This document shows positions 52,426-62,400 of a stretch of 64,000 nucleotides of DNA, piece by piece. Each line of letters opens with the position of its first letter. The stretch's first letter is position 1. The notes under the pieces were generated by a model, which did not search any database, had not been told where the DNA came from, and was given only the letters and a program-made list of their open reading frames with translations. The position numbers and the translations under genes are program-made. This stretch comes from Pseudophaeobacter flagellatus (GTDB lineage Bacteria; Pseudomonadota; Alphaproteobacteria; Rhodobacterales; Rhodobacteraceae), in contig NZ_JAJQRG010000008.1 of NCBI RefSeq assembly GCF_021228235.1, positions 62,001-126,000 of the forward strand, written 5' to 3'.

Positions 52426-52727
52426 TCAGCGCCGCCTGCCGTGATGTGATGTCCCTGTCATAACGGTCCCGTCTTGTTCGGTTGTTTTTGGCTTCACCAT
52501 GGCGCGGTGGCGACGGTCTAGTCAAATCCCATTTGCCAAACAAAGGTGTTGCGGGGTGAAAACTGATGCAGCGGCACCCTAGGGACACAATATTGTCCTG
52601 TGCTGACGGTGTTCTGCGGCAAGTGCTACACATTTGTGCCAAGATCTGACAGGCAGGGCGTGTATGTGGCGGGCTGGAGCACCGCCAAGATCACCCGGCA
52701 CCATCAGCTGCCCAAAGGAGACCTGCC
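52426..52727. other. Divergent intergenic region before the ABC operon and the methyltransferase gene
   Basis: About 302 bases with no gene that I can support; a minus-strand frame at 52373-52642 has no family resemblance. A 10-base palindrome ACAATATTGT lies at 52587-52596, and AAAGGAG (about 52714) is the ribosome-binding site of the methyltransferase gene. Promoters of both directions should be here. Confidence 0.5.
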
Positions 52728-53222
52728 ATGATCACTCGACTTGACCTTTTTATTGATCGCATGGTGTCGCAACGCGCCTGTCTGGATTTTGGCATCCGCG
52801 AGACGGCATCCCTTTCGGGGCCGGTATTCGAACTGGGCCTGGGCAACGGGCGCACCTATCATCACATGAAGCACAATGTGACGGGGCGGGATCTGTACGT
52901 CTTTGAACGCGCTGTTGCCTCGCATCCTGACAGCACCCCGCCAGAAGATCGCGTCCTCCTGGGCGATGTGCGTGAAACCCTGCCAGAGGCGCTAAAGCGG
53001 TTTGGCGCGACGGCCAGCCTCATTCACGCGGATCTGGGCGGCCATAACCGGGACAAGAACGATGCTTTCGCTCGGCTTATCTCACCTCTGGTAGAGCCGC
53101 TCTTGGCGGTGGGTGGTTTGATGGTTTCTTCGGACCAGATGTATTTTGACGCGCTGCGCGAAATGCCCCTGCCTTCCGAAGCGGTCGCGGGGCGTTGCTT
53201 TATCTATCGTCGCGACGCCTAA
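52728..53222 (+). CDS. Small SAM-dependent methyltransferase-like protein (paralogue)
   Basis: 164 residues. Motif I FELGLGNGRTYHHMKHNV, the strand-two end LYVFERAV, and HPDSTPPEDRVLLGDVRETL and GGLMVSSDQM match block by block the protein encoded at 35680-36156. No larger substrate domain is present. It is followed 101 bases later by a glutathione S-transferase-like gene. The substrate is unknown; the family is small and seems restricted in length to about 160 residues. Confidence 0.8.
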   Translation: MITRLDLFIDRMVSQRACLDFGIRETASLSGPVFELGLGNGRTYHHMKHNVTGRDLYVFERAVASHPDSTPPEDRVLLGDVRETLPEALKRFGATASLIHADLGGHNRDKNDAFARLISPLVEPLLAVGGLMVSSDQMYFDALREMPLPSEAVAGRCFIYRRDA

Positions 53223-53323
53223 AGCGTCGAGGGCGATACCAAGGGCACGGTCGGACGTTTGGTCACGCTGGCGGTTTGCCCAGAAAGCCCTTTAGGCTGG
53301 CCTGCAACCAAGGAGGCCAGCTG

Positions 53324-53953
53324 ATGATATTTTACGATTGTTCCACCGCGCCAAACCCGCGCCGGGCACGGATGTTTCTGGCAGAAAAAGATCTTGCGCC
53401 GGAAAGCCACGACATTTCTATCGCCAAGGGAGAACAGCTGGGGGCGGCGTTTCTTGCTGTAAACCCGCGTGCCACCATCCCGGTGCTGGTGACGGATGCG
53501 GGTACGGTGCTGACAGAAAACCTCGGGATTGCCGCATATCTGGAGGCCCATACCCCTGAACCTGCCCTGATGGGGCGCACCGCCGATGAAAAGGGCCTGG
53601 TGCTGATGTGGAATGCCATTGTCGAACAGCAAGGTGGCATGCCCATCGCCGAGACACTGCGCAACACCCACCCCGCCTTTCAGGATCGCGCTATTCCCGG
53701 CCCCGACAACTATGCGCAGCTGCCCGAGTTGGCGACACGTGGACAGGCGCGCACTCAGGCCTTTTTCGCCCTATTGGAAGAGCGTCTGAAGGAAAGCTCC
53801 TATCTGGCTGGCGAAGACTTCACCCTGGCGGATATTACGGCCTTCGTCTTTGTTGAATTTGCCCGTGTGATCAAGCAGCGTATTCCGGAAGGAAATAGCG
53901 CCAGCTTGGCCTGGTATGCGGCGATCAAGGCCCGTCCCAGCGCCCAGCTATAA
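53324..53953 (+). CDS. Glutathione S-transferase family protein
   Basis: 209 residues from ATG 53324, with AGGAGG eight bases upstream; the longer frame to 53195 lies in the previous gene. The N-terminal thioredoxin-like domain has MIFYDCSTAPNPRRARMFLA and VNPRATIPVLVTDAGTVLTE, with the cis-proline and the TE glutathione-binding turn, and IAAYLEAH. The C-terminal helical domain has LAGEDFTLADITAFVFVEFA, the family's N-capping motif. Function may be detoxification or a specific isomerase; unknown. Confidence 0.88.
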   Translation: MIFYDCSTAPNPRRARMFLAEKDLAPESHDISIAKGEQLGAAFLAVNPRATIPVLVTDAGTVLTENLGIAAYLEAHTPEPALMGRTADEKGLVLMWNAIVEQQGGMPIAETLRNTHPAFQDRAIPGPDNYAQLPELATRGQARTQAFFALLEERLKESSYLAGEDFTLADITAFVFVEFARVIKQRIPEGNSASLAWYAAIKARPSAQL

Positions 53954-54035
53954 TGTGGGGGCGGTGACAAGGCTGGACAATTGAGGGGCGGATCCGCAGG
54001 ATGTGGCTTCTCTCCGCTACAGGAAATCTGACCAT

Positions 54036-54701
54036 ATGCCGCCAAAGCCGCTTTTGCACCGCGATAACCCCAGCGCCGCGCCCCTGGTCGGCAATGTCAA
54101 AGTCACGCGGGATGACTGGCTGAATGTGGCGATGGATGTGCTGATCTCTGACGGGGTGGATCAGGTCAAGGTGCTGGCCCTGGCCGAGCGGATGAATGTG
54201 TCACGCTCTTCTTTCTATTGGTATTTCAAGTCACGCCAGGATCTTTTGGATGCACTGCTGAAAACCTGGGAGCAGACCAATACCGCCGCCATGGTGTCCC
54301 GCGCAGAGGCCCCGGCCGAGGCCATCACCGGCGCGGTCTTGAACGTGTTTCACTGCATCGCCAATCCGGCGCTGTTCAACACCGCGCTGGATTTTGCGGT
54401 GCGTGACTGGGCGCGCCGCTCGGGCAAGGTGCGCAGCCTGCTGGACCGCTCGGATACCCGCCGGGTTGAGGCGCTGACCCAGATGTTTTTACGCTATGAC
54501 TATGACGCACTTGAGGCGATGACCCGGGCCAAGGTGCTGTATTATATGCAGCTTGGCTATGACATGGCCGAACCCAATGAAAGCCATGCACATCGGTTGG
54601 AAATGACGCCGCAGTATCTCAAGGTTTTTACCGGCTGCGAGCCAAGCGCGGCAGAACTGGAAGATTTCACCGCTTTCACCCTGAAATACTGGGATTTGTG
54701 A
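54036..54701 (+). CDS. TetR/AcrR family transcriptional regulator
   Basis: 221 residues from ATG 54036 with AGGAAA ten bases upstream; a GTG at 54003 is also in frame. The N-terminal HTH is VKVLALAERMNVSRSSFYWY at residues about 46-65, followed by FKSRQDLLDALLKTWEQT. The C-terminal ligand domain resembles no named group closely. It is convergent with the indolepyruvate oxidoreductase gene and follows the glutathione S-transferase gene. Its target is unknown. Confidence 0.88.
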   Translation: MPPKPLLHRDNPSAAPLVGNVKVTRDDWLNVAMDVLISDGVDQVKVLALAERMNVSRSSFYWYFKSRQDLLDALLKTWEQTNTAAMVSRAEAPAEAITGAVLNVFHCIANPALFNTALDFAVRDWARRSGKVRSLLDRSDTRRVEALTQMFLRYDYDALEAMTRAKVLYYMQLGYDMAEPNESHAHRLEMTPQYLKVFTGCEPSAAELEDFTAFTLKYWDL

Positions 54702-54731
54702 CGGGAACGCGCGCTGGCGATCTGGTCAGGT

Positions 54732-54760
54732 GAATATGGCCCCGCTTGGGGGCCATATTC
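54732..54760. terminator. Bidirectional terminator between tetR and the indolepyruvate oxidoreductase gene
   Basis: GAATATGGCCCC at 54732-54743 and GGGGCCATATTC at 54749-54760 form a perfect 12-base stem with a 5-base loop between the convergent gene ends. The AT-rich outer stem may suit termination on both strands. Confidence 0.75.
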
Positions 54761-54787
54761 CATGATTGTGCGTTGGCGTCTGTCTGA

Positions 54788-57700
54788 TCAGAGCGTTTTC
54801 AACAACTGATCGGCCAGGGCGCGATGCTTGTGGGCGGCCTCCAAGCGGACAGGACCATAGCCGCGGATTTCCATCGGCGCGGTCAGGATCGCCAGGCAAT
54901 CGCTGTGCTTTTTGCTGTCATACTCCGTGCTGACGCTGCGCAGGGCCGCTTCGTACCAGGCCAAAAGGCTGCGGTGCAGGCGGGCTTCCTCATGATAGCC
55001 AAAGGGATTGAACGAGGTGCCGCGCAGGCGCTTGGCCCGTGTCAGCAGCGACAGGGCAGGGCGCAGCCAGGGGCCAAAGCGCTTTTTGAGCGGGCGGCCA
55101 CGGGCGTCTTTCTTGCGGGACAAAAGCGGCGGTGCCAGGTGATAGTTGACACTGTAGTCGCCTTCGAATTCCTCGGCCAACTGATCGCTGAAGCTGGTGC
55201 TGGTCATCAGCCGGGCGACTTCGAATTCATCCTTGTAGGCCATCAGTTTGAACAAAGAGCGCGCCGCCGCCTCCGTCAGCTCTTCGGCGCTGTCCTTGGG
55301 CAGCTGGCGGCGGAACTCTGCCAGGGTATCGGTGTAGCGGTTGGCATATTCGGCATCCTGATAGCCGACGAGAAAGGCCGCGCGCCGCTCAATGATTTGT
55401 TCCAGGCTTTCCTCGGCTTCGGGCGTTTCGGCATAATGATACGAAACCAAATCGGGATCGACGGCCATGGCACGGCCGATGGTCAGGGCCAGGTGGTTCT
55501 TTTCAATCGCCACGCCGTTCAGTTCAATCGCCTGATCCAGCGCCGTGGCGCTGACGGGCACCAGCCCCTTTTGCCAGGCAAAGCCCAGCATCATCACATT
55601 GGCCAGCACCGTGTCGCCCAGCATGGCTTCGGCGGCTTCATTGGCGTTGAAACCCGACAGGTTTTCTGGGCCAACGGCGGTGGCGATTTCCTTTTCGCGC
55701 AGGCCTGCCATCAGATCGGCATCGCGGTGCAGTACCAGATCACCCGTGGGCATTTCGGCACGGTTCAGTACGATACGGGTGCCGGTGCGATAATGAGCCG
55801 AGGCCTTGGGCGCGGAGCTGACCACCACATCGCAGCCAATCACCGCATCCGCCGCAGCCTGATCAATCCGCACCTGGTTCAGGCTGTCTGGACTGTCAGA
55901 GAGGCGAATATAGCTGAGAACAGTCCCAAATTTCTGCGCAAAGCCGGTGAAATCCAGCACGCTGGCCCCCTTGCCCTCAAGATGGGCCGCCATGGTGATC
56001 AGGGCGCCGACCGTCACAACCCCGGTGCCGCCAACGCCGGTGACCAGCAGGTCAAAGGGTTTGTCGAGTGCGGGCAGCGCAGGCTGGGGCAGCTTTGCCG
56101 CCAGCGCGGCCCGGTCCAGCCCAGCAGGCAGTTTCTTGCGCCGCGCACCGCCTTCAATGGTGACAAAGCTGGGGCAGAACCCGTTCAGACAGGAAAAATC
56201 CTTGTTGCAGCTGGACAGGTTGATCTTGCGCTTGCGGCCAAAGGAAGTTTCTTTTGGCTCGACGCTCAGACAGTTGCTTTCAATCGAGCAATCGCCACAG
56301 CCTTCGCAGACGAGATCGTTGATAAAGGCAAATTTCTTGGGGTCTTCCAGGGTGCCGCGCTTGCGGCGGCGGCGTTTTTCCGTGGCGCAGGTCTGTTCGT
56401 AGATCAGGGTCGATACGCCCTTGATCTCGCGCAGCTCGCGCTGGACCTTATCCATATCGACACGGTCATGGAAGGTGGTGCCGCTGGGAAAATCGCTGCG
56501 GTTGAACTTGTCGATATCATCAGACACCAGGGCAATGCGCTGCACCCCTTCGGCGCGGCAGGTCTGGGCAATGCCCAGCACGCTGACAGGCCCATCAACG
56601 GGCTGGCCACCCGTCATTGCAACCGCGTCGTTGTAGAGGATCTTATAGGTGATATTGGTGTTCGCGGCGACCGCCTGACGGATGGCAAGCGAGCCAGAGT
56701 GATACCAGGTGCCTTCGCCGAGGTTCTGGAAGATATGTTTGCCGCCATTGTACTGCGAGGCCGCCGTCCAGGTGATGCCTTCGCCACCCATCTGGGCATA
56801 GCCTGATGTTTCGCGGTCCATCCAACTGGCCATCACATGGCAGCCAATGCCGGATTTGGCCTCGCTGCCCTCGGGCAGTTTGGTCGAAGAGTTATGCGGG
56901 CAGCCGGAACAAAAATAGGGCGTACGATTGGCGCCGGGCACATTGATCAGCTTGGGGGGCTCGGCCAAGAGAGCCGCAGCCTTGGCGGGCAGGTCTTCGC
57001 CGGGAAAGAACCTATCAAGACGCGCCGCCACGATAGGGGCCAGCATCAGCGGGCTCAACTCTCCCGTCCAGGGGATCAGCGGTTCGCCCGCGCTGTCGTA
57101 TTTGCCAACCATCTTGTTGGGCTTGTCGCCGGGCCAATCGTAGAAATATTCCTTGAACTGGCTTTCGATGATGCCGCGCTTTTCCTCAACGACCAGCACT
57201 TCTTCCTTGCCGCGCATGAAGCGCAGGGCCTCTGGACGGGCCAGAGGCCAGACCATGCCAACCTTGTAGATGTCGATGCCCAGGCGACGGCAGGCCGCCT
57301 TGTCCAGGCCGAGCAGGCGCAGGGCTTCCATCAGGTCCAGATGGCCCTTGCCAGTGGTGACAAAGCCGAATTTCGCGTTGTCGTCGTCATAGATGCGCCG
57401 ATCGATCGGGTTGGCCTCGGCAAAGGCGCGCACCGCTTTGATCTTGGCGCGAATGCGGGTCTCGATCTCGGGCGAGGGCAGGTCGGCAAGACGAATGTGC
57501 AGCCCACCGGGATAGTCTGGCAGCTCTGGGTAGGTGAAATCACGATCGGCCTGCAGTTCTACCGAGCGCGCACTTTCCACCGTTTCCGATATCGCCTTAA
57601 AGCCAACCCAGGTGCCGGAATAGCGCGACAGGGCAAAGCCATATTCGCCGTAGGTTAGGAATTCAGAGACATCCGCCGGGTTCAGCACCGGCATGAACCA

Positions 57701-58210
57701 CGACATAAACGCCACATCCGATTGATGTGGCATAGAGGAGCTGACGCAGCCGTGGTCATCACCTGCGACCACCAACACGCCGCCCTTGGCGGAGGAACCA
57801 TAGGCATTGCCGTGCTTTAGCGCATCGCCAGAGCGATCCACGCCGGGGCCCTTGCCGTACCAGAGCGAAAACACACCTTCGACCTCGCAGTGGGGGTCCA
57901 GGACGGCCTGCTGCGCGCCCAATACCGCAGTTGCGCCCAGGTCTTCGTTGACGGCGGGCATAAAGGTGATGCGGTTGTCTTCCATTCGCTGGCGCGACCG
58001 CCAGAATTCCAGATCTACTGCGCCAAGCGGCGATCCACGATAGCCAGAGACAAACCCAGCCGTGTTGAGCCCCGCCGTTTTATCGCGCCGGGCCTGATCC
58101 AGCATTACCCGCGCCAGAGCCTGGGTTCCGGTCAGAAACACGCGCCCCTCGTTTCGGGCGTAGCGGTCATCAAGTTTGTAACTGCGAAAGTCATGGCTCA
58201 GCTTGGTCAT
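54788..58210 (-). CDS. Indolepyruvate ferredoxin oxidoreductase, fused alpha and beta parts
   Basis: 1140 residues, a single-chain IorAB of the alphaproteobacterial type that oxidatively decarboxylates aryl- or branched-chain 2-oxoacids to acyl-CoA using thiamine diphosphate and ferredoxin. The N-terminus has GFVSGYRGSPLGAVDLEFWR. The central part has FCSGCPHNSSTKLPEGSEAK, a TPP-binding region with SGIGCHVMASWMDRETSGYA, and the ferredoxin-like CEGCGDCSIESNC cluster motif. The IorB-like Rossmann part FDLLVTGVGGTGVVTVGALI starts near residue 725. Start ATG 58210 has AAGGA nine bases upstream. It diverges from an Lrp-type gene, which probably regulates it. Confidence 0.93.
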   Translation of the reverse strand: MTKLSHDFRSYKLDDRYARNEGRVFLTGTQALARVMLDQARRDKTAGLNTAGFVSGYRGSPLGAVDLEFWRSRQRMEDNRITFMPAVNEDLGATAVLGAQQAVLDPHCEVEGVFSLWYGKGPGVDRSGDALKHGNAYGSSAKGGVLVVAGDDHGCVSSSMPHQSDVAFMSWFMPVLNPADVSEFLTYGEYGFALSRYSGTWVGFKAISETVESARSVELQADRDFTYPELPDYPGGLHIRLADLPSPEIETRIRAKIKAVRAFAEANPIDRRIYDDDNAKFGFVTTGKGHLDLMEALRLLGLDKAACRRLGIDIYKVGMVWPLARPEALRFMRGKEEVLVVEEKRGIIESQFKEYFYDWPGDKPNKMVGKYDSAGEPLIPWTGELSPLMLAPIVAARLDRFFPGEDLPAKAAALLAEPPKLINVPGANRTPYFCSGCPHNSSTKLPEGSEAKSGIGCHVMASWMDRETSGYAQMGGEGITWTAASQYNGGKHIFQNLGEGTWYHSGSLAIRQAVAANTNITYKILYNDAVAMTGGQPVDGPVSVLGIAQTCRAEGVQRIALVSDDIDKFNRSDFPSGTTFHDRVDMDKVQRELREIKGVSTLIYEQTCATEKRRRRKRGTLEDPKKFAFINDLVCEGCGDCSIESNCLSVEPKETSFGRKRKINLSSCNKDFSCLNGFCPSFVTIEGGARRKKLPAGLDRAALAAKLPQPALPALDKPFDLLVTGVGGTGVVTVGALITMAAHLEGKGASVLDFTGFAQKFGTVLSYIRLSDSPDSLNQVRIDQAAADAVIGCDVVVSSAPKASAHYRTGTRIVLNRAEMPTGDLVLHRDADLMAGLREKEIATAVGPENLSGFNANEAAEAMLGDTVLANVMMLGFAWQKGLVPVSATALDQAIELNGVAIEKNHLALTIGRAMAVDPDLVSYHYAETPEAEESLEQIIERRAAFLVGYQDAEYANRYTDTLAEFRRQLPKDSAEELTEAAARSLFKLMAYKDEFEVARLMTSTSFSDQLAEEFEGDYSVNYHLAPPLLSRKKDARGRPLKKRFGPWLRPALSLLTRAKRLRGTSFNPFGYHEEARLHRSLLAWYEAALRSVSTEYDSKKHSDCLAILTAPMEIRGYGPVRLEAAHKHRALADQLLKTL

Positions 58211-58260
58211 TCTGGCGGTCCTTGCGGGGCTGGGATGAAATATGGCGGTGTGGCTGACAG

Positions 58261-58339
58261 GATATTTCGACCTTTCTGGAGAACGGTGCCTGATTTCTTG
58301 TATATGGTCTGTTTTTTGGATATTTGTACCGTAATATTG
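58261..58339. promoter_or_regulatory. Repeats in the ior/lrp divergent region (possible Lrp sites)
   Basis: GGATATTT occurs twice as direct repeats, at 58261-58268 and 58319-58326, about 58 bases apart. The second is followed by an AT-rich near-palindrome ending in AATATT (58334-58339). AT-rich repeated sites are typical of Lrp/AsnC regulation. The assignment is inference from position between the oxidoreductase and the Lrp gene. Confidence 0.3.
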
Positions 58340-58363
58340 GGATGATTTGGAGAATTTACTCGG

Positions 58364-58825
58364 ATGCAGGTATTGGATGCGCGCGACGGGCAGATATTGC
58401 GCCTTTTGCAGGAGGATTCCCGGATCTCGAATGCAGATCTAGCCGAAAAGGTCGGCATGTCGGCCTCTGCCCTGTGGCGCCGGGTGCGGACGTTGGAAGA
58501 AACCGGCGTGATCGAACGCTATGGCGCCGTGGTCAACGCGCCTGCAATGGGGCTGGGGTTTCACGCCATCGTGCATGTACACCTGACCCGCCATGACCCG
58601 GAAAAACTAGCAGAATTCATCCGCGCTGTCGAGTTGAGCCCCCTGGTGCAGGAGTGTTATGCTACCACCGGCCAGTCGGATTATCATCTGCGGGTGCTGG
58701 CACCGGACCTTGAGGCCTTCAACCGCTTTTTGGAAGATTTCCTGTTTCGACTACCTGCGGTGGCCAGCGCCCAGACCAATGTGGTGCTGCGCACCATCAA
58801 ACGTGATTGCCCGGTGGTGCCATAA
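58364..58825 (+). CDS. Lrp/AsnC family transcriptional regulator
   Basis: 153 residues. N-terminal HTH with LLQEDSRISNADLAEKVGMS and SALWRRVRTLEETGVIERYG; C-terminal RAM effector domain with LVQECYATTGQSDYHLRVLA. Regulators of this type sense amino acids and often control the neighbouring divergent gene, here the indolepyruvate/2-oxoacid oxidoreductase, so an aromatic or branched-chain amino acid is a likely ligand. Starts 153 bases from the divergent gene. Confidence 0.93.
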   Translation: MQVLDARDGQILRLLQEDSRISNADLAEKVGMSASALWRRVRTLEETGVIERYGAVVNAPAMGLGFHAIVHVHLTRHDPEKLAEFIRAVELSPLVQECYATTGQSDYHLRVLAPDLEAFNRFLEDFLFRLPAVASAQTNVVLRTIKRDCPVVP

Positions 58826-58885
58826 CATCCCGTCGTTGGCTTAGGCCCTGCGGTGGTGGAAAGGGGCAGGCAGCCTTGGCGGTTA

Positions 58886-59275
58886 TCAGAAGGCAGATTT
58901 CACCCAGATGGCCGTCATGGCAAGATAGGTGAGCTGATGCAAAAACTGATCGGTGCCCATGGCGCGCCAGAACATCGCCTGCTGTGGGGTCAGATCCTTC
59001 TTTTCAGAATAATGCGCTTTGCCGTAGTCGATGTGGAAATGCACCACCCATTCCGCCAGGCAAATCAGCAGGATAAAGCCGATATTCGCCCCCATCAGCA
59101 CGAAGACCGCAATCGACCCCAGCGTATGAACCCCGGCATGTTGGGCGCGGCCAGTATGCAGATAGGTATCACGACCAGAGAGCATCTTGGGGGTTTGCAG
59201 AAAGAAATCCGCAAAAAGATGTTTGATCTGCAACAGGCAGAGCAAGGTCAATGCTGATCCGACAAGTCCTGGCAA
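58886..59275 (-). CDS. DUF3307 membrane protein
   Basis: About 129 residues of DUF3307, with HLFADFFLQTPKML followed by three more hydrophobic helices. I start at TTG 59275, because AGGGGA lies five bases upstream and the protein then begins just before the first helix. The frame continues to an ATG at 59344 without a ribosome-binding site. DUF3307 proteins are small inner-membrane proteins of unknown function. The gene stands alone between lrp (convergent) and the ABC-like gene (divergent). Confidence 0.85.
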   Translation of the reverse strand: MPGLVGSALTLLCLLQIKHLFADFFLQTPKMLSGRDTYLHTGRAQHAGVHTLGSIAVFVLMGANIGFILLICLAEWVVHFHIDYGKAHYSEKKDLTPQQAMFWRAMGTDQFLHQLTYLAMTAIWVKSAF

Positions 59276-59467
59276 TGCGATCCCCTGTGATGAATAACTT
59301 AAGTGAAACCATACGGGTTTTTGGCGGGCTGGCAAATACTGCATAGCACGGTAGGGGTTATGCGAAGGTGAACTAGGTCACAGCACCAACCGGCCATTGC
59401 CTGTAAGGGGTAAACCGCGCTAGGCATAAAAGGTCCCTTTTATTGCAGCCAGAGTTGGAGCTGTCCC

Positions 59468-62400
59468 ATAGAACGTTCCCTGTTCCGCTTTATCTGGAAA
59501 TACTCCAAACGCGACCAAGTGCTTTTGCTTGCGGTCACCACCTGTCTTTTTCCGCTGCTGTACCTGACGTTGGAACTACCAAAGCGGATCATCAATGACG
59601 CGATTGGTTCCCAAAGCGATCGGATTGATCTTTTGGGGTACGATATCGCGCAGCTGAATTATCTGTGGATTCTTTGCGGCGCTTTTCTGGTCTCGGTGCT
59701 GTTGCACGGGCTGTTGAAGATGCGGATCAACACCATGAAGGGGGTGCTGTCTGAACGCATGCTGCGTCGTTTCCGCTATCAGTTGATCGCCCGGGTGCTG
59801 CGCTTTCCTCAGCCCTATTTTGAACGGGTGAGCCAGGGGGAACTGGTCTCGATGATCACCTCTGAGAGCGAGCCGATGGGCGGGCTGATGGGCGATGCGG
59901 TCAGTCAGCCAGTATTGCAGGCCGGGCAGATGGCGACCATTCTGTTTTTCCTGTTCAGCCAGAGTCTCTGGTTTGGACTGGCGGCGGTGGCACTGATCCC
60001 CTTGCAGGGCTGGCTGATCCCGATGTTGCAGCGTCAGATCAACCTGTTGAACAAGACCCGGATCCATCAGGTGCGCGCGCTGGCCTCTGAAATCGGCGAA
60101 AGCGCTGCGGGGGCGGCGACCCTGCGCATCAATGGCGGTTGGCGCTATCGGATGGCTGCGATCACTGATCGGCTGGGGCATCTGTATGATATCCGCTTCC
60201 AGATCTACCAGAAAAAGTTTTTCATGAAGTTTCTCAATAACTTCATTACCAATCTGACGCCCTTTTTCTTTTATGCGATCGGCGGCTATCTGGTGCTGCA
60301 GGGGAAGGTCTCTCTTGGGGCTTTGGTGGCGGCCCTGGCGGCCTATAAGGATCTTGCGTCACCCTGGAAAGAACTGCTGACCTATTACAACCAGACCCAG
60401 GATATGGCCCTGCGTTGGGATGTGATACTGGAACGGTTTGCCCCGCCAGGCATGGTGCGCGAAGAGCTGATGATCGGCGAGCCGGAAGAGCAGATCCGAC
60501 TGCGTGGCGATATCGTGCTGGATGCGGTCAATGTGCGTGATGCTGATGGCAATCTGGTGCTGGAGGACGTGAGTGCCAGCCTGCCTGGGGGCAAGGTCAT
60601 CGGCATTGCTGCCCCGTCGGAAGAAGACCGGCGGGCGCTGGCCCAGTTGCTGACCCGTGAAGTGCTGCCCTCGGCGGGCAAGGTGACGGTTGCAGATGTG
60701 GATCTGCGCGCGATCCATCAGGCGGTTCTGGCGCTGCGCATTGGCCATGTGACCTCACGTCCGGTGCTGTTTCAGGGCTCTTTTGGCGATAATGTGATGA
60801 TGCCCATGCGCTCTCGTCCACAGGGAGAGCCGCGCGATGTGCAGCGCTATCGCGCCGCACAGCAGGCAGGGAATAGCGCCGATCCCTTTGATGCGGCCTG
60901 GCTCGATCCGGGGCTGGCGGGCTTTTCTTCGGTGCATGACCTGCGCGATTGGTGGGTGCAGTTGCTGGCGGGGATTGGCACCGATAGCGCCCTGTTTCGC
61001 CGCGGGATGGAGCAACATTTTGACCCTAAGCTGCACCCAAGGCTGGCGCAGTGCCTGATTGATCTGCGTCCCAAGGTGCGTGCGGCTCTCAAAGAGGCGG
61101 GGCTGACAAGCCAGGTGCATGCGCTGGCACGAGACAGGTATAATTCGGCGCTGCCAGTGGCGGAAAACCTGCTCTATGCCACTTTCCGAGAGCCGATCTC
61201 GGAAGAGCTCTTGCAGCGACATGTCGAATTTCTCGACCGGCTGCAGAAGCTGAAACTGGTGGATGATCTGGTGGCGCTGACCGAAGATGTCGTGGACATC
61301 CTGCGCCAGATCTTTGGCATGGATGGTACCGATCATCCGCTATTTCGCAAGCTCGGGCTGGATGTCCGGGCCTATGAACGGGCCTCGGCACTGGTGGATA
61401 CAACCCGTGCCAAGGGGGGGGGCGTGCTGGGCCATCAAGAGCTGGCACAGCTGATGATTGTTCCTTTCAGTATCTCGGCAGAACAGATCGGCCCGGCCTT
61501 CAGTGATGATATGAAGGCGCGCATTCTGGAGTTTCGCGAAAACCACGCGGATGATCTGATGGGCAGCCTGTCGGATGTTGTTGTCCAGTTGGACGAAGAG
61601 GCATTCGCACCTGGCCTGACGGTCCTGGAAAATGCGCTCTTTGGGAAAATCTCTGACAGTTCCGGCGCGCGCGGCGATGATGTGCGCCGTCTGGTTGCGC
61701 AGGTTCTGGTAGAGAATGGTGGCCGTGACATGGTGGTAGAGTTGATTTTTGACCTGCCTGTCGCAATTGGTGGTCAGGGGCTGCCCGCCAGCTATGCAGA
61801 GCCACTGGCCTTTGCGCGGGCGACAATCAAGCGGCCTGATATCCTGCTGCTGGATGGGGCCCTGAGCAGCTATGACATTGAGACCCGGATTGCGGTTCAC
61901 AAGAACCTGCGCCAGCTGTTGCCGGACACAACGCTGGTCTATCTTGAGGTCGGATTTGAGAATGTGGATGTCTTTGATGTTCATTTCGAATTGCGGCAGG
62001 GCAGGCTGGTCAGTGATGAGGCGCAGCAGGAAAGTGTCGAAGACAGCGCTGCCAGCCAGGATCTGGCGCGCAAGCTGCGTGCGCTGGAACAAACAGAGCT
62101 GTTTTCCGGGTTGAACCGTCGACAGCTGCGGCTGCTCGCCTTTGGCGCACGCTGGTATTCCGCCGAGGCAGGCGACACGGTATTCCACAAGGACGATGTG
62201 GCCAGCGATGGTGTCTATATGATCATCGATGGCAAGGCGGGGCTGTTTTTGCCACAAGAGGGCAAGGCCGATCATCTGGTGACCTCGGTTGGGCCGGGGC
62301 ATCTGGTGGGCGAACTGGGGCTGATCCGCAAGGAACCCCGCGCCCTGAGCATGGTGGCCGAGACAGAGCTGACCTGCCTGCGGATCGGCGAGGAAGAGTT

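Noticed and set aside
54824-56806. A 660-codon plus-strand open frame
   Set aside because: It is fully antisense to the indolepyruvate oxidoreductase gene, whose motifs are clear, and it shows no domain of its own.
59519-59521. GTG as the true start of the ABC-like protein
   Set aside because: It has no ribosome-binding site and cuts off the conserved juxtamembrane segment that is in frame upstream; I keep it only as the fallback start.
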